A DNA stretch of 61,475 nt from Acanthamoeba castellanii str. Neff (GCF_000313135.1 NW_004457356.1:1-61475), one strand, 5' to 3'; shown: positions 1-10,798, counted from the stretch's first letter. Translations and numbers: made by a program. Notes: generated by a model not told the origin, from the sequence alone.

Positions 1-458
1 CGGTATCTCCGTCCCGTCGTGTCGTGTCGTGTGCGGGTTGGTGTCTATTATTTTTATTTTTATTTAATTTATTTAATTTATTTATTTATTTCAGGAGTGT
101 TTCACCCTAACTGTGGGTGCGTTCGTGCGCCAGGTCTGTTTATTCGCCTCTTCCTCATGCGGTACTACAAGTACTCGGTCAACAAGTTCGAGCGAATAAG
201 CAACTTCAAGAACTGCGAGATGGTGGTCATGGAGATGAAGGACTCCTGCTACTGTCTCACCACCCCACTTTCCTTCGACGTACGCCACGCCACACCCCTT
301 CCACACCACTGCCTGTTTTTTCCAATTCACGCATCCTTTTCTTTTGTGTGTGACAGGATGGCACGGACGCGGACGACGACGATCTGGCGGCATCCGCCCT
401 TCACGCGGGGACGGAGGACACTGACGACCAGCTGAGCCAGGCAGTGGGCCAGCAGTGA
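1..458 (+). CDS. C-terminal part of a phosphoglycerate-mutase-like histidine phosphatase (5' end outside the window)
   Basis: Seen: bases 1-2 are the tail of an upstream exon, followed by an intron 3-133 (gt...cag), an exon 134-279, an intron 280-356 and a terminal exon 357-458 ending in TGA. The joined reading gives HG-LFIRLFLMRYYKYSV, then FKNCEMVVMEM, and a C-terminus rich in Asp and Gln. Family knowledge: the segment around the second catalytic His, 'H-G-L-x-(I/L)-R-L-F-L-M-R-(Y/W)' followed by 'N-C-E', is typical of the plant/fungal phosphoglycerate-mutase-like branch of histidine phosphatases. The first catalytic RHG motif would lie outside the window, so activity cannot be judged. The His assumed before the splice depends on the single C at base 1. 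The acidic tail (DGTDADDDDL) looks lineage-specific. The substrate is unknown; these proteins hydrolyse small phosphomonoesters. Confidence 0.6.
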
Positions 459-570
459 CAGCTCGAGGCGCACCAGATATGTAAATTTGATGAACTTTAT
501 TTGGTACATTGTTTGATCGTTGGGCACAAATGTTGACCACAAATGTTGACCTGACGTGGAGCAGGACTGG

Positions 571-643
571 GGCGCCATGGCGCAGTCGGCACCGCGCTCC
601 CCTAGTAAGGGAGAGATCATGGGTTCGATTCCCATTGGCGCCA
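571..643 (+). tRNA. tRNA-Thr (anticodon AGU)
   Basis: A 73-nt cloverleaf can be folded by hand. The acceptor stem GGCGCCA pairs perfectly with TGGCGCC. The D stem GCGC/CCGC has one C-C mismatch next to the loop. The anticodon stem CTCCC/GGGAG encloses the loop CTAGTAA, giving anticodon AGT (read as IGU for Thr ACU/ACC/ACA). The T arm is ATGGG-TTCGATT-CCCAT and the discriminator base is A. There is no intron and no encoded CCA. Internal A and B boxes are present (B box GGTTCGATTCC). The gene is followed within 10 bases by a T5 run. It sits in the spacer between a phosphatase gene and the next protein gene. Confidence 0.92.
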
Positions 644-651
644 TCCTACTC

Positions 652-656
652 TTTTT
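652..656 (+). terminator. Pol III terminator of tRNA-Thr
   Basis: A run of five T residues begins nine bases after the tRNA discriminator base. This is the normal RNA polymerase III stop signal. Confidence 0.6.
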
Positions 657-1713
657 GCTCCCACCCTTGATGAACCTTGCTCCATCTTCAACCTTGCTCC
701 CTCAGCCCTCCCATCCTACGCTTTTTTGCCAATCTTATCTATTTATTAAAACACGTGTCTCATTACTGGCACTGAGTGTACAACCTTCTTCACCCTGGGG
801 CTTTCCCACATAGGTCTCGCAAGGTCTCCCATCTAAATTGGTTGGCGCCAACAAGTCATTACCCCAACTTCCATTTAGTGACCAGAAGTGCAACATCAGC
901 ACAGACAAAGTCAAGAATCTGTTCTCCATGCTCTGCTACCAGCCCTACCATCCTGCCACAACCCTGCCCTCTGCCTCCACGTCCCCACCAATGGTTCACT
1001 TCTTTCTTTGCATGTGTCTTCGTCAACCACTTCACCCAGTTCAACGCCAACCAGTACGAGCACCACCACGGCAACATCAGCGCCCACGACGCCGGTCAGC
1101 GGCCCGGGCAAGCGGCGACCAGTGCAAGTACAGCCAATGGTAAACTTCCCTTCTGACACCGTTCTGTCGTGTGTGTCGTGTGACAGCAGCTAGTGGCAGG
1201 GGACGCGGTGAAGAGGAATGCTTGCACGAGGCGGACACAAGGACGTTGGTTGGGAGTCACCTTTTTACCACATAAAGGAATTTAGGCGGATAAAATGTGC
1301 CGATTTGCGAACCTTTTTTCTCCTTTCCAAATTTGGTCCGCGTCCATCAGTTAAGGTCACAGCATTGCCTTTTTGCGCCGTTTACCTAGGCAAGAGAGAG
1401 AACAGACGTGTTCTCTTCTCTCCCACCCACAGCAAGAGAAGGACAATCAAGAAGGCGATGATGCTCGGGGAAGAAGCGAATATGCCGCCCGTTCGTTGCC
1501 TCCAACCACAGCAGCAGGCGACCACGGGGACCACCAACCCAACCAACCTCTTCTTCACCCACCCAGTCCACCTACCCGGTGAGGTATACTGGAAAACGCC
1601 CCTAAATAAATAGACGTACAAATAAATGGAAAAATACAACTCACTAAATAAATGATGTGAGAATGAATTTTCATCAACCTTTCTGAACGTAATTGTTTAC
1701 GGCCGGCGCCCAG
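657..1713 (+). other. Poorly resolved stretch with Ser/Thr/Pro-rich possible exons
   Basis: No confident gene model. Two pieces look exon-like on the plus strand. About 1019-1139 can be read as a Ser/Thr-rich linker (STPTSTSTTTATSAPTTPVS) ending at a gtaaac donor. About 1433-1578 starts after a cag acceptor and ends at a gtgagg or gtatac donor. Joining 1433-1587 (donor gtatac) to the F-box exon at 1714 would be in frame (phase 0), so these could be 5' exons of the next gene. This is weak: no ATG is fixed and codon bias is mixed. The part 657-905 is relatively poor in CpG. Confidence 0.3.
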
Positions 1714-4000
1714 TTGGCGGAGCAGGTGTTGAGCTACGTGGGACCCAAGGAGCTGGTGGCCGCCGGCGGCGCGTGCCGCCTCTGGTATGACGTCACCTCG
1801 CGAGACAAACTGTACGCGCATGTGTGTGCGGTCGTGAGTGTGTGCGTGTGCGTGTCGTTTGTGTGCGACGCCAACCCTCTCAACCGCCAATGCTGAGAGT
1901 ACAGATGGCAGCCGTTTATGGCCCAGGCGAGCTCCGGGCGCACCGAGAAGCACTCGTACAAGGAGCTGTTCCTCGAGCTGCTCCGGGAGAAGAAGCGCTG
2001 CGCCATTCGCCACCAGTACGCCACCGATGAGGTTTCGGACTGGTACCTTGCCACGCACCGCACACGCACCGCACCGCACTCACTCGGTGTGTGCAGCTGC
2101 GATGGTGCGTTCAGTGTGCAGCCTGGAGACAGTACGCCGGCGGAGAGCAGGCTCAATGTCGAGCCTGTCTTCCACCCCAGCCCCGCCTGGCCGGTACCCG
2201 CCACACGCCACACGCCGCACGCCGCACGCCGCACGCCGCACGCCGCACGCACGCACACAAGGTGTGCTCACCGGATAAGATCAGGTGCACCCGAACGCAT
2301 CGAACGCGCTCACCGTGGACCTGGGCTTCGATGTCGACAAGTCGGCCAGGGCGCTGGGCCGCTTCCTCCGCAACTGCACCGGGGGCTGCTTCCAGGACCC
2401 CGGTACCGATCCCGTTCCCCTCTTTCGCCCAACCAGCGCCTTGACCGTCTGCTCACTGCACGACACCCAACACGACACAGAGTTTCTGAGGTGGGCGCTG
2501 TGGCGGTATTCGCGGTTCATGCAGCTCAAGGCCGACCACGCCGACCGGTTCCTGGTGCCCACCACCGAGATCGAACACATCTGGCAGAGCCACCTGCTCA
2601 GGTACTACCCCTCCCCATATCCCCTCCTCCGGCTCCCGCCAACCAACCGAACTTGCGTGCGTGCGTGCGTGCGTGCGTGGACGTGTTGCTGCTTGTGCGC
2701 GTGTGTGTCAGGCCGGACGTCTATGCGCGCGACATGCAGCAGGTGCTGGGCATGCCGGAGGTGATCGACCACCGCATCTTGTGCACCGACGTCGACCAGC
2801 TCGTGTTCGAAGAGGCCCTGCGCGAGACGGCCGACCTGTGGCAGCGCACCTTCGGTTCGTCCACCTTCCCCGTGCGTGTGCGTGTGTGCGTGTGCGTGTG
2901 CGGTGGTGCGTGTGTGCGCCACTGTGTGTCGTGTGGTCGTGCCCTTACCGCGCTCGCCGCAAGCGCGGTTCGGTCGTACAGGCGAGGAATACTGCACGAT
3001 TCCTGCCACACCGGTGATCAGGCTGCTGCGGGAGGGCTACAAGAACCTCTGGTAGCACACCGACACGACACACACCGACACACACGACACGGCACGCACG
3101 GCACGGCACGCAAGGCCGCACTGCACACACCGACGCACACGGCACACACGCACGGCGCACATGATTGTTGTTCACACAGCGCTCTGTGCTGCAGGTTTGA
3201 GCCGCAACAATTTAATGTTGTGGTGGCTCCCGCCGACTGGACCTGCCCGTTCAGGTGAGCCCAGCTACGCCACGGTGGTCCATTTTATTGCCCCCCCCCC
3301 GGCTGACCCGCACTTACCGCACACGCGCACCGCACACACACACGCGCACCGCACACACCCATGTAGCTTGAGCGTGGAGGACGTGGCCAAGGACGACGAG
3401 TGGGACGGCCACTTCGGCCAGGAGAACGGCACGTACTACGGGTTCCACCCGCCGGGCGGCTGGTACCGCCTGGCTACCAAGGCCTACGAGCGCTTCCTCT
3501 ACTTTTGCCACATCTACGACGGCGACGAGGTGGCGCACCCGACCTCGGCCATCCAGTTCGTGTGGCACCTCCACATGTTCCACCCCATCCTCTATCGGTG
3601 CGTGTGTCGTGTCGTGTCGTGTCGTATCGTGTCGTGTCGTGTCGTGTCGTGTCGTGTCGTGTCGTGTCGTGAGGCTGAGAAGGATGACGCGGCGCAGGGA
3701 GGGCACGAAGAGGCTGACTGGCCGCGTGCTGGAGCACATCCCGTGGCCCCACGAGCACTACAGAGAGGCCAACTTCACCCGGATCAACCATGTGTGGCAG
3801 CGCGAGTTCGGCATCGACATTCAGGAGGTGCGTCCGTGTGGTGTGCGTGTGCGTGTGCGTGTGCGTGTGGGTGGGTGTGCGTGTGGGTGTGGGTGGGTGT
3901 GCGTGTGAGTGTGCGTGTGCGCGTTTCGTGGGATCGCTCACACGCACACGCAACGCATCAGGAAATGGATGACGTTGAGATCGGGGATGACGACGTCTGA
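1714..4000 (+). CDS. F-box protein with GRDP/DUF1399-like domain
   Basis: Exons (approx.): 1714-1823, 1905-2031, 2285-2402, 2481-2601, 2712-2854, 2982-3051, 3195-3254, 3367-3597, 3674-3827, 3962-4000; the start codon is not found and may lie in an upstream exon. The first exon reads LAEQVLSYVGPKELVAAGG...CRLWYDVTSRDKLY, a typical F-box (Skp1-binding helices). Downstream exons contain repeated W-H-(L/S)-H-type motifs: TTEIEHIWQSHLLRPDVY, later IQFVWHLHMFHPILYR. With FGEEYCTIPATPVIRLL these match the plant/amoeba glycine-rich-domain protein family (GRDP, DUF1399). The likely role is a substrate adaptor of an SCF ubiquitin ligase, with the GRDP part as the recognition or scaffold region (inference). 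It ends in an acidic tail (EMDDVEIGDDDV). Introns are rich in GTGTC/GTGCGT repeats. One exon has a broken duplicate just downstream. Confidence 0.75.
3603..3672 (+). repeat. GTGTC microsatellite in an intron of the F-box/GRDP gene
   Basis: About 13 tandem copies of the 5-mer GTGTC, with one GTATC variant, fill nearly the whole intron between the donor gtgcgt and the acceptor gtgag. This type of G/T-rich repeat recurs in many introns of the window. Confidence 0.9.
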
Positions 4001-4197
4001 TGCCATCGATCGTGGGTCACATATATATTTATATTTATATATAAATTCAACTACTGGTAGGATATTCATCATATCTGGAGAATATATCTGAACTCCCCAC
4101 TTACCACAAGGAAATAACTTTTGCATCCATCCAAGAAAGGATAGATGCAAAAAGAAGAATAAAAACAAAATGCAAGTGAAGGATCAAGAAGAACACA

Positions 4198-4292
4198 CGT
4201 AGCTTGAGCGTGGAGGACCTGGTCCAGGAAAGCATCTGGTACGGCCGCGTCGTCAAGGAGAACGGCTCGCACTACCGCCGGCGGGCTCCACT
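4198..4292 (+). pseudogene. Broken duplicate of a GRDP exon
   Basis: The stretch starts with the same splice acceptor and first codons as the exon at 3367 (gtagCTTGAGCGTGGAGGAC). It then reads SLSVEDLVQESIWYGRVVKENGSHYRR, parallel to SLSVEDVAKDDEWDGHFGQENGTYYG of the intact gene. Similarity stops near 4290, where the sequence changes to AT-rich DNA without a usable donor. No other exon of the family follows. It is therefore a partial tandem duplication, probably cut off by the decayed DNA that follows. Confidence 0.65.
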
Positions 4293-4445
4293 CATCGTCT
4301 CAGTTTTGGCGGAATATTTAAAATCCGTTTTTTCCCCCTGTGTGTCAGAGAAATCAAGAAATTCAAGCATATTTAACAGATTATATTTGAAAAATTCAAA
4401 GATAATTATTAAGAAAAGGGATTGCAAAAGAAATCAGATCTTCTG

Positions 4446-4626
4446 GCCCCGGCCAGTTCAAATGCCCTATGGGCGTGGCGGTGGAGGCACAGGCCACATC
4501 CTCATGGCCAACACCAACAACCATCAGGTGGTGGTGGTGCACGCCAATGATGGGTCCTTCGTGCGCTCCTTCAGTTCCCAGGGTTCTGCCACAAAAATAA
4601 AAGTGTGCCTCAAACCGCATCAATAA
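4446..4626 (+). pseudogene. NHL-repeat-like fragment
   Basis: The reading frame gives GRGGGGTGHILMANTNN, then HQVVVVHANDGSFVRSF and an SSQG-type end. This fits one NHL beta-propeller repeat (family form G-x-hydrophobic-V-x-D-x-x-N-H-R-V-x-V-F, then D-G-x-F-x-x-x-F-G). The expected Asp and Arg are replaced (MANTNNHQ), and the frame ends at TAA (4624-4626) without further repeats. It looks like a single stranded repeat left from a larger gene. The assignment rests on one repeat only. Confidence 0.4.
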
Positions 4627-6478
4627 GCAAAGTCATCAGCAACTCACTCTTCAGTAGCATCAAAGCTGAGCTCTCATGGCAGTATGCACTCTCTTGATGG
4701 CTGATTTCCACTCTGCTCTGCTAGCACTTTTGCACACCACGTGCACATGCACATGCACACATAGGGCCCCTGCAAGAAGAACAGTGAGTGGGTCACCACT
4801 GAGATGCCAGTGGGTGGAGCTTGATGAAGGTCAACAGAGGATGTGATAGGGTGGTGATCAAGAAGCTGCTCAGCGCATCCATGGTGAGATGGGACAATAG
4901 CTGTCTCAAGGTCACTAAGCCACTGCTCTCTTTCATGTCCATCTACCTAGGATGAGAATTGAAGAGCTTTTAAAGGGGGTGAACATCACCACTATGGACC
5001 AGAACCTGTGGCAAAATGAACAGAGAACAGGACATCACAGCATACTCCTCCTTTTAAAGCTCCCACAAGTTCCTGGCATACCTCAAACCAAGTGTTCACA
5101 AAAAAGGATCAGTGACACCCTCCAGATGGGTGTCATCAGTACACTTTGACCAGTTCAATGCACAAACATTGCTGGCAAAATTGCGATCCAACTTGTGTTG
5201 GATGGGAAATGTGTACATAAAAAGGGATTCTGCCTGTGGCATTCCTTCCTCAATAACATCCTCCACTTCTGTACATTTTCTGAAAATGATGCCCAAGCTT
5301 TCCTTGATCTGTACACCAACCTCATAAAAACAGCCAAATGGTGGCCTTTTTTGTTCAGATAGTTGATTTTTGTGCTAAGCAAAAAAGTCACTGACCCTTT
5401 TTCATGAACACTTCTCAGCATATATCATTCCTCCAACATCAGCATACAGAGACCCCACCTATCTGAATAAAAAGATAGAAATATGCTTTTATGGAGAATG
5501 AAATCTGAGGAGGCCTCTCCTCATCTCCAAGAAGCTCCTTCATCATGCTGATTGTCCTGAACTGTGTATGACCTCAAATGTCAGCATTGCTGCATGACAC
5601 ATGCACATGCACACACATTGACCTCAATCACAGACATTTCTTAATCAAATCAGATCTCAGATTAGATCAATTAGCATGCAACAATGGGCCACACCTGCAG
5701 GTCGCCCCTCTCTGCAGCAGTGGCCCACTTTTGCATGTGCTGGAGGAGGAAGAAGAAGAAGGTGAGCACTATCTTGCCAATGGGACCAAAGAAGCTGCTT
5801 CAAGTACTGGCATTGTTGGACATTCACCGTCTCCATCTTTTCTCTACACTTTCTTGATCCTTTCTCTTTTCTTTCTTCTTATTCATTTCCATAGTTTACT
5901 ATACTTGTACTGCTTCAGATCTCCTGAATATATACCTCTTCTCTTCTCAGACATCTACACATCTCCATGGCTTCTCAGCCTTATATCACACTACACCTTC
6001 CAACAGGCATTGCCTGTTTCAATCTGGGGAGTGGGGTTCTGGGGATGGCTGGCAGAACACCTCTCTGCCATGATAGCAGTTGCTGCCACCTCTGCTGTAC
6101 TGATCACCACCACCCCCACTGTATCAGCCACCTTCCACAGACACATGAGTGTGGTGCCATGCTCTGTGCAACAACACTGCTGAAGCAGCCATGAGTGAGG
6201 TGCAGTACACTTTCACCTGGCAAGGCAAGGCCCCAGTGGAAGAGGAGGGCACCAAGACAAGGACATCCTGCTTATTGGCCTTTTGGTTGGTGTTGTTGCA
6301 CATCTCCTTTGCTGACAGATGCTGGTCTTCATACTAGTCATCCTAGAGCCAGATTGGTCCCAGGAAACAGATCTGCTCTGCAAGGTGCTTGCAGGTTTCA
6401 AAGTTGGGCATGTTGAACATGTTGAGCGTCTTCCCCTTGATTGTCATGTTGCTCTTGGTGGTCCCTCAACTTCACCTC
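4621..6478. other. CpG-depleted island with no intact gene
   Basis: By direct count only about six CG dinucleotides occur in roughly 1.86 kb, while the flanks are among the most CG-rich DNA of the window. TG and CA are abundant (e.g. repeated tgcacatgcacatgcac). Short open stretches exist on both strands but no multi-exon model holds. One, on the minus strand near 6346-6463, keeps NNC/NNG codons (reading ...KTLNMFNMPNFETCKHL... and stopping at TAG); another, on the plus strand near 6270-6325, reads a hydrophobic KDILLIGLLVGVVAHLL. This pattern suggests old coding or transposon DNA eroded by C-to-T change at methylated CpG. Confidence 0.8.
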
Positions 6479-7064
6479 CGACGCCGCAGCGACGCAGGGC
6501 ATCACGCTGCGGTACCGACTCTCCGATCTCTCCAACGCCAGCGCCACGGGCTCGCCGGGCCAGCTGGCCGTGGTGCGGCGCGCGGACAACACGCCGCGGG
6601 CCAACATGACCTCGTACTACCTCGCCGTGCCGTCAGCCGCCACGTCATCATCATCGTCCACTTCACGTGTGGTGGTGATGGTGGTGGAGGTGTTCGACGT
6701 GGCGCTCGTGGATGACGCGGCTTTCGTGCCCATTGTGCACGCCGTCGACGTGGCGAGCGACAGCGACGGCGACCACTACGAGCTAGTGCTGGCCCTCCCG
6801 GCCTTCAACCGATCGCTGTTCTACGACCCGAGCATCGGGCTGGGCGTGCTGCTGGGCTCTTCGGGCGGACGCGATGGCGGCGGCGGCAGCGGCGGTGACG
6901 ACGTGGGCCTCATCGTGGGCGTGGTGGTGGCCGTCGGCGTGGCGGCGGTGGTCGTGGTGGCCGTGATCGTGGCTGGTGTTGCCCTCGCCGTGTGGCGCAA
7001 GCGGCGCCACTTGCACTCGGGCGTGGTCCACTTTGACAACCAGGCCGATGAAAGTAGGTTGTGA
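6441..7064 (+). CDS. 5'-truncated single-pass membrane protein
   Basis: CpG-rich coding DNA begins abruptly near 6470 and is open to TGA at 7062-7064. The ORF's first Met (6441) lies in the CpG-depleted island, so the true 5' end is unknown and probably lost. The visible part has an extracellular-type segment with N-glycosylation sequons (NFTS, NASA, NMTS, NRSL). A Gly/Asp-rich stretch (GGRDGGGGSGGDD) follows, then one strong transmembrane helix (GLIVGVVVAVGVAAVVVVAV), the stop-transfer WRKRRH and a short cytoplasmic tail. This is the layout of a type I surface protein. No known domain was recognised. It may be a truncated relic rather than a working gene. Confidence 0.5.
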   Translation: MSCCSWWSLNFTSDAAATQGITLRYRLSDLSNASATGSPGQLAVVRRADNTPRANMTSYYLAVPSAATSSSSSTSRVVVMVVEVFDVALVDDAAFVPIVHAVDVASDSDGDHYELVLALPAFNRSLFYDPSIGLGVLLGSSGGRDGGGGSGGDDVGLIVGVVVAVGVAAVVVVAVIVAGVALAVWRKRRHLHSGVVHFDNQADESRL

Positions 7065-7316
7065 ACAGAGAATGAGTTTTCTTTCGTTTTATTTGTCGAG
7101 ATCGATTGGAAGGGCGATAATCGTCACAAAGAAAAAGAAGAACGAAGAAGTTCTTGGCCAGATTAGATGCGGCACTGGGTTTGGATGCATTTTCTGCGAA
7201 CACAAAGAGGCGCGAGTGCACAAAAAGCCAGGGCTCTGTGTTGGATTATTTGCATTTATTTGGCCAGTGACAATTTGTTGTGTCAGGTTCAGGAGCAACC
7301 AAGCGGCTGAGGGCGG

Positions 7317-10300
7317 TTACTGCTTGGCCTTGCCTGTCGTGAGCGCGGCGTCCTCCTCTTCCTTCTTCTTCAAGATCACGAACCCTTCCATGATGGGCGT
7401 CACCGACACGTCTGGAAACGCACGCAAGCCACACGTGAGCTGACAACCCAAGACCAAGACCAAGATGGGAAAAAGACGTACAGTCGTCGGTGGCGAGCTC
7501 TGCCCGCTCGCCGTGGCCGATGAGGACGGGAGTCGTGTGGGTCTGCGAGCCGGTGATGGTCTTGGGGTGGCCGGCCTGGCCGACGACGTCGACGGCCGTA
7601 CCCACGCGCACGGGCACTTGGAGGGGCTTGAGGTTCTCGTCGAACGTCATCAGCATGCGCGGGTAGATCGCGCTCACCAGCGTGTACAGCAGGTAGTGCG
7701 ACTTGCCCATGATGACTGAGTTGGTATGTGCGGCGTCAGCACCGGTCAACACGACACACACGACACACACGACGTGCGGGGTTTGGAGTCGTACGGTTCT
7801 TCATGTCGAGGCAGGCGTGCATGGTGGCGAGGAGACTGGCAAAGGCCACACGGTGCATGCCCTCGGAGGGGAAGGGCGCCAGAGCGAGGGTGCCCTTGCC
7901 CACGTGCAGCAAGCCCTGCGCAAGTCTGACCACGAAGAGGAGGTTGGGCTCCTTGTAGTAGTAGGCCGACAGACTCCGCAGCAGCTTGGCCGCACGCGAG
8001 TTGTTGGTGCCGGCGGCGATCAGGCCCAGACCGAAAATGGCGCCCTGCGATACCTCGGGGTCGGCGTCGTGCGTGAGCTGCACAAAGAAAAGAAAGAAGA
8101 AAAGTTAGTTTGTGCGTGTGCGCACGACACGCGCGATAGAAGCGACACCTTGGAGGGTGTCCATGACGGACACGGAGGGGTCGCCGACGGCGAGGAGGCC
8201 GAGCGCCAGCGGGAATGGCTCGGCGGACGACGGGCTCGCCGTACTGGAGCAGGTCGAAGGTGCGCACGGCCATTGACCGGCCGAGGTCCTCGCCCATGGC
8301 GATCATGGCGATGCCCAGCACGGCGACGGCCTGGTGGCTGTTGTCCTTCTCGAGGTGCTCGCCGCACACGGACAGCAGGCTCTGCACCTTGAGCACGTTG
8401 GCGGTACCGGCGTAGGCGCAGGCGTCGACCGTGAGGTAGGCATACCGGCCAGCCTCGCCCTCGATGGCCTTCAGCGTGGCCAGCGTGACGTCAGCATCCT
8501 CTTGCTTGGCTGCAGACACACAAAAAAAAAAGAAATGAGTCCGCGGCTCAAGCAATAGAAATAGAAAATGAAAATTCAGAAAGTGTGGAGGAGCGTGTAC
8601 TGAGGAAGAGCAGGCCGAGGCCGAGCGAGAGGAATCTGGCGTGGGTGGACTTGAGTCGGGTCTCGTCGCTCTCCATGAGCACGCCGAGCATGTTCTGGGC
8701 GATGTCGGCCTGGGCCGTGCCGACGAAGATCATGCCGAGGGCGAGGGCGGCGATGCCGACCACCTCCATGGAGGCCGACGAGTCCTCGAGCGCGGGGGTG
8801 ATGAGCTCCATCATGTCCTCCCGGGCCGAGCCGGCGTAGGCGATGCCCAGACCCAGGATGGCGCCGATGCGCATGAGCGCGTTCGAGTCGCTGATGTAGT
8901 CCGACAGCAGGGCCAGCGCCGGGTCGCAGTCGTTCCGCACGCCCGAATTTACAATACCCACAGCGAGCAGGGCACCGGCCTTGATGTAGTCCTCCTTGGA
9001 GTAGAGGTACTTGTCGATCTGCGTGAGTCCACCGTCGACGTCCCACAGCAGGATCATGCCCAGCGACGCGGCCGCGCTCATCATGCCGTGCTCCCTGTTC
9101 TTGTAGATCCACTTGGTCTCTGCAAGAGTGAGCGTGAGTGAAAGCAGAATGTGTGTGTTGTGTGTGTTGTGGTGCACTGAGCCGGTACCCTCATCGGTCA
9201 TCAGCTTGTCCTGGCCAAAGGCCGCGTTGACAAAGGCGTTGACGAACGTAGAGGCGAGGTTGTTCCTGGCCGAATCGACGTTGGCGCCAAAGGTGTTCCT
9301 GTTGTCGGTGGTGCTGGTCTTGTAGATGTCCTCGGGCGTCTTGGCCTCCATCACGTCTGCAGACATGACATCATGACCAAAGTAAGGCACGTTGCTTAAA
9401 GTGTCATGACAACAGCAGAAAGGCTTACCGAGGTCGCGAGCGAGAACGAGGAAGTGCTCGCTCAAGTTGGTGTGGTAGATGATCTCCGTGAGGCTCTCAT
9501 CGGACTCGTCGATGGTGTGGAAGAGGTTCTGGCGGGCGAGAATGAACGCCAGCTGCTTCTTGACAGTGCTGTTTAGAATAGTTAGAAACGTGAAAAAGGC
9601 GAGAGTGGCAAGGAATTCATCAAAAGAACGGGGTCGCGAGTCGTACGCGTCGGGGCAAGACTCGTAGATGGCGCGGATCTCGTTCACGTCGTTGAGGCGG
9701 ATGGCCATGTGAAGAGCGGCCGGGTGGCGGTTGAGCTTCTTGTAGATCTCGAGCGTCACGCGGAGGACGTGGGTGTCCTCGGGCTCGGGCACGTAGTCGG
9801 CGCAGCTCTTGAGGTAGAGGCACACGCGCTCGAGGTTGCCGTCGTCGACGTGGTCGATCACCTTGTTCAGCTTATCGACCTCCATCAGCAGATCGATGGC
9901 CTCGTGCTCGGCGTTGTGGTGCATGTTGAAGGGCACGATGATGTCGACCAGCTCCAGTATGTCGTCGGCCGGCGTTCCCTCCTCGCTCCTCTTCTGAAAC
10001 TCCTGGCCCACCTCTCCCGCCAGATTGCTGTGTGCGTGGCAACAGTCAGCCACCAGTCGAGACTACGACGCAGCGACAAGATGAGGCAAGCAGGTGTGTT
10101 GTACCGCACGTATTCGTGACCCCACGAGCCGATGTCGCCCGAGTTGCCCTTGAGTTTGTAGTGCAGGCTCTCCCTGGTGCCCTCAGCTGCCATTGTCATG
10201 GCAAGGATCGAGACGACGTCGGCCAGCGATTTCTGAGTAGACGAGAAATGCAAAGGCAGCGCTCGATCAGCAAATCGTTGCGGCAGAAATGCGTGTAGAA

Positions 10301-10798
10301 TTTAAGCAATGAATTGGAAAATGGAATGCAAGATCGAGCAGGCTGCACCAAGGCACTAAAGAGAGAAAGGCGCACCTTGTTATCACCCTCGGGGAGCTTT
10401 TCATAGACGCTCTTGAGAAGATCGTAGTGGGGACGAAGAAACTTGAGGGGCTTGGGCACAGCGGTCATCGACGAGGTGGCAGACTTGATCTCGGTCTTGA
10501 GAGTCTCGAGTGCCACTCGCGCGATGCCCTCATCAGCGTCCTGTGTGCGTGTAACGAGCAGCTCCAGCTCCTCCTTCTTCTGGATGTCTTCTTCAGACTG
10601 TGATCCATCAAGATGGTGTAAATGTCAGTGTTTCATCGATTTATACCAGATGGCAGCGTGATGCTTATCGATGATCAAGACTGTCCGTACCATCTCTTCC
10701 TCTTCCTTCTTCTTCTTGGCATTTTTGTCCTTGCCCTTCTGCTGATCCTTGTCAGCGGGCTGCTGCTCCTGCGTCGTGTCCTTCTTCTCTGTGTCCAT
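7317..10798 (-). CDS. RPN1: 26S proteasome regulatory subunit RPN1 (PSMD2)
   Basis: Eleven exons, read 5' to 3' on the minus strand: 10798-10691, 10597-10376, 10232-10105, 10027-9647, 9568-9429, 9356-9189, 9119-8601, 8509-8150, 8077-7795, 7715-7482, 7411-7317; about 878 residues. RPN1 is the large scaffold of the proteasome base; it binds the ATPase ring and docks ubiquitin-like shuttle factors. Seen: a Lys/Glu-rich N-terminus (MDTEKKD...), [17 protein letters not shown] segment ([18 protein letters not shown]), [39 protein letters not shown], and the proteasome/cyclosome repeats ([40 protein letters not shown]). The conserved C-terminal block is [26 protein letters not shown] (similar; written here in part only). 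Summed exon length is 2,638 nt, one base over a multiple of three; the reading frame breaks in exon 8509-8150 near 8211. The start ATG follows a TTG-led in-frame leader and was chosen as the first ATG. Confidence 0.96.

Noticed and set aside
5578..6183. 201-codon plus-strand ORF in the CpG-poor island
   Set aside because: No family likeness, low-complexity hydrophobic content, and no coding-type composition; probably open by chance in CpG-depleted DNA.
8195..8225. Programmed ribosomal frameshift in RPN1
   Set aside because: No slippery heptamer or regulatory reason; RPN1 is not known to use frameshifting, and similar one-base breaks occur in three other genes here, which fits assembly errors.
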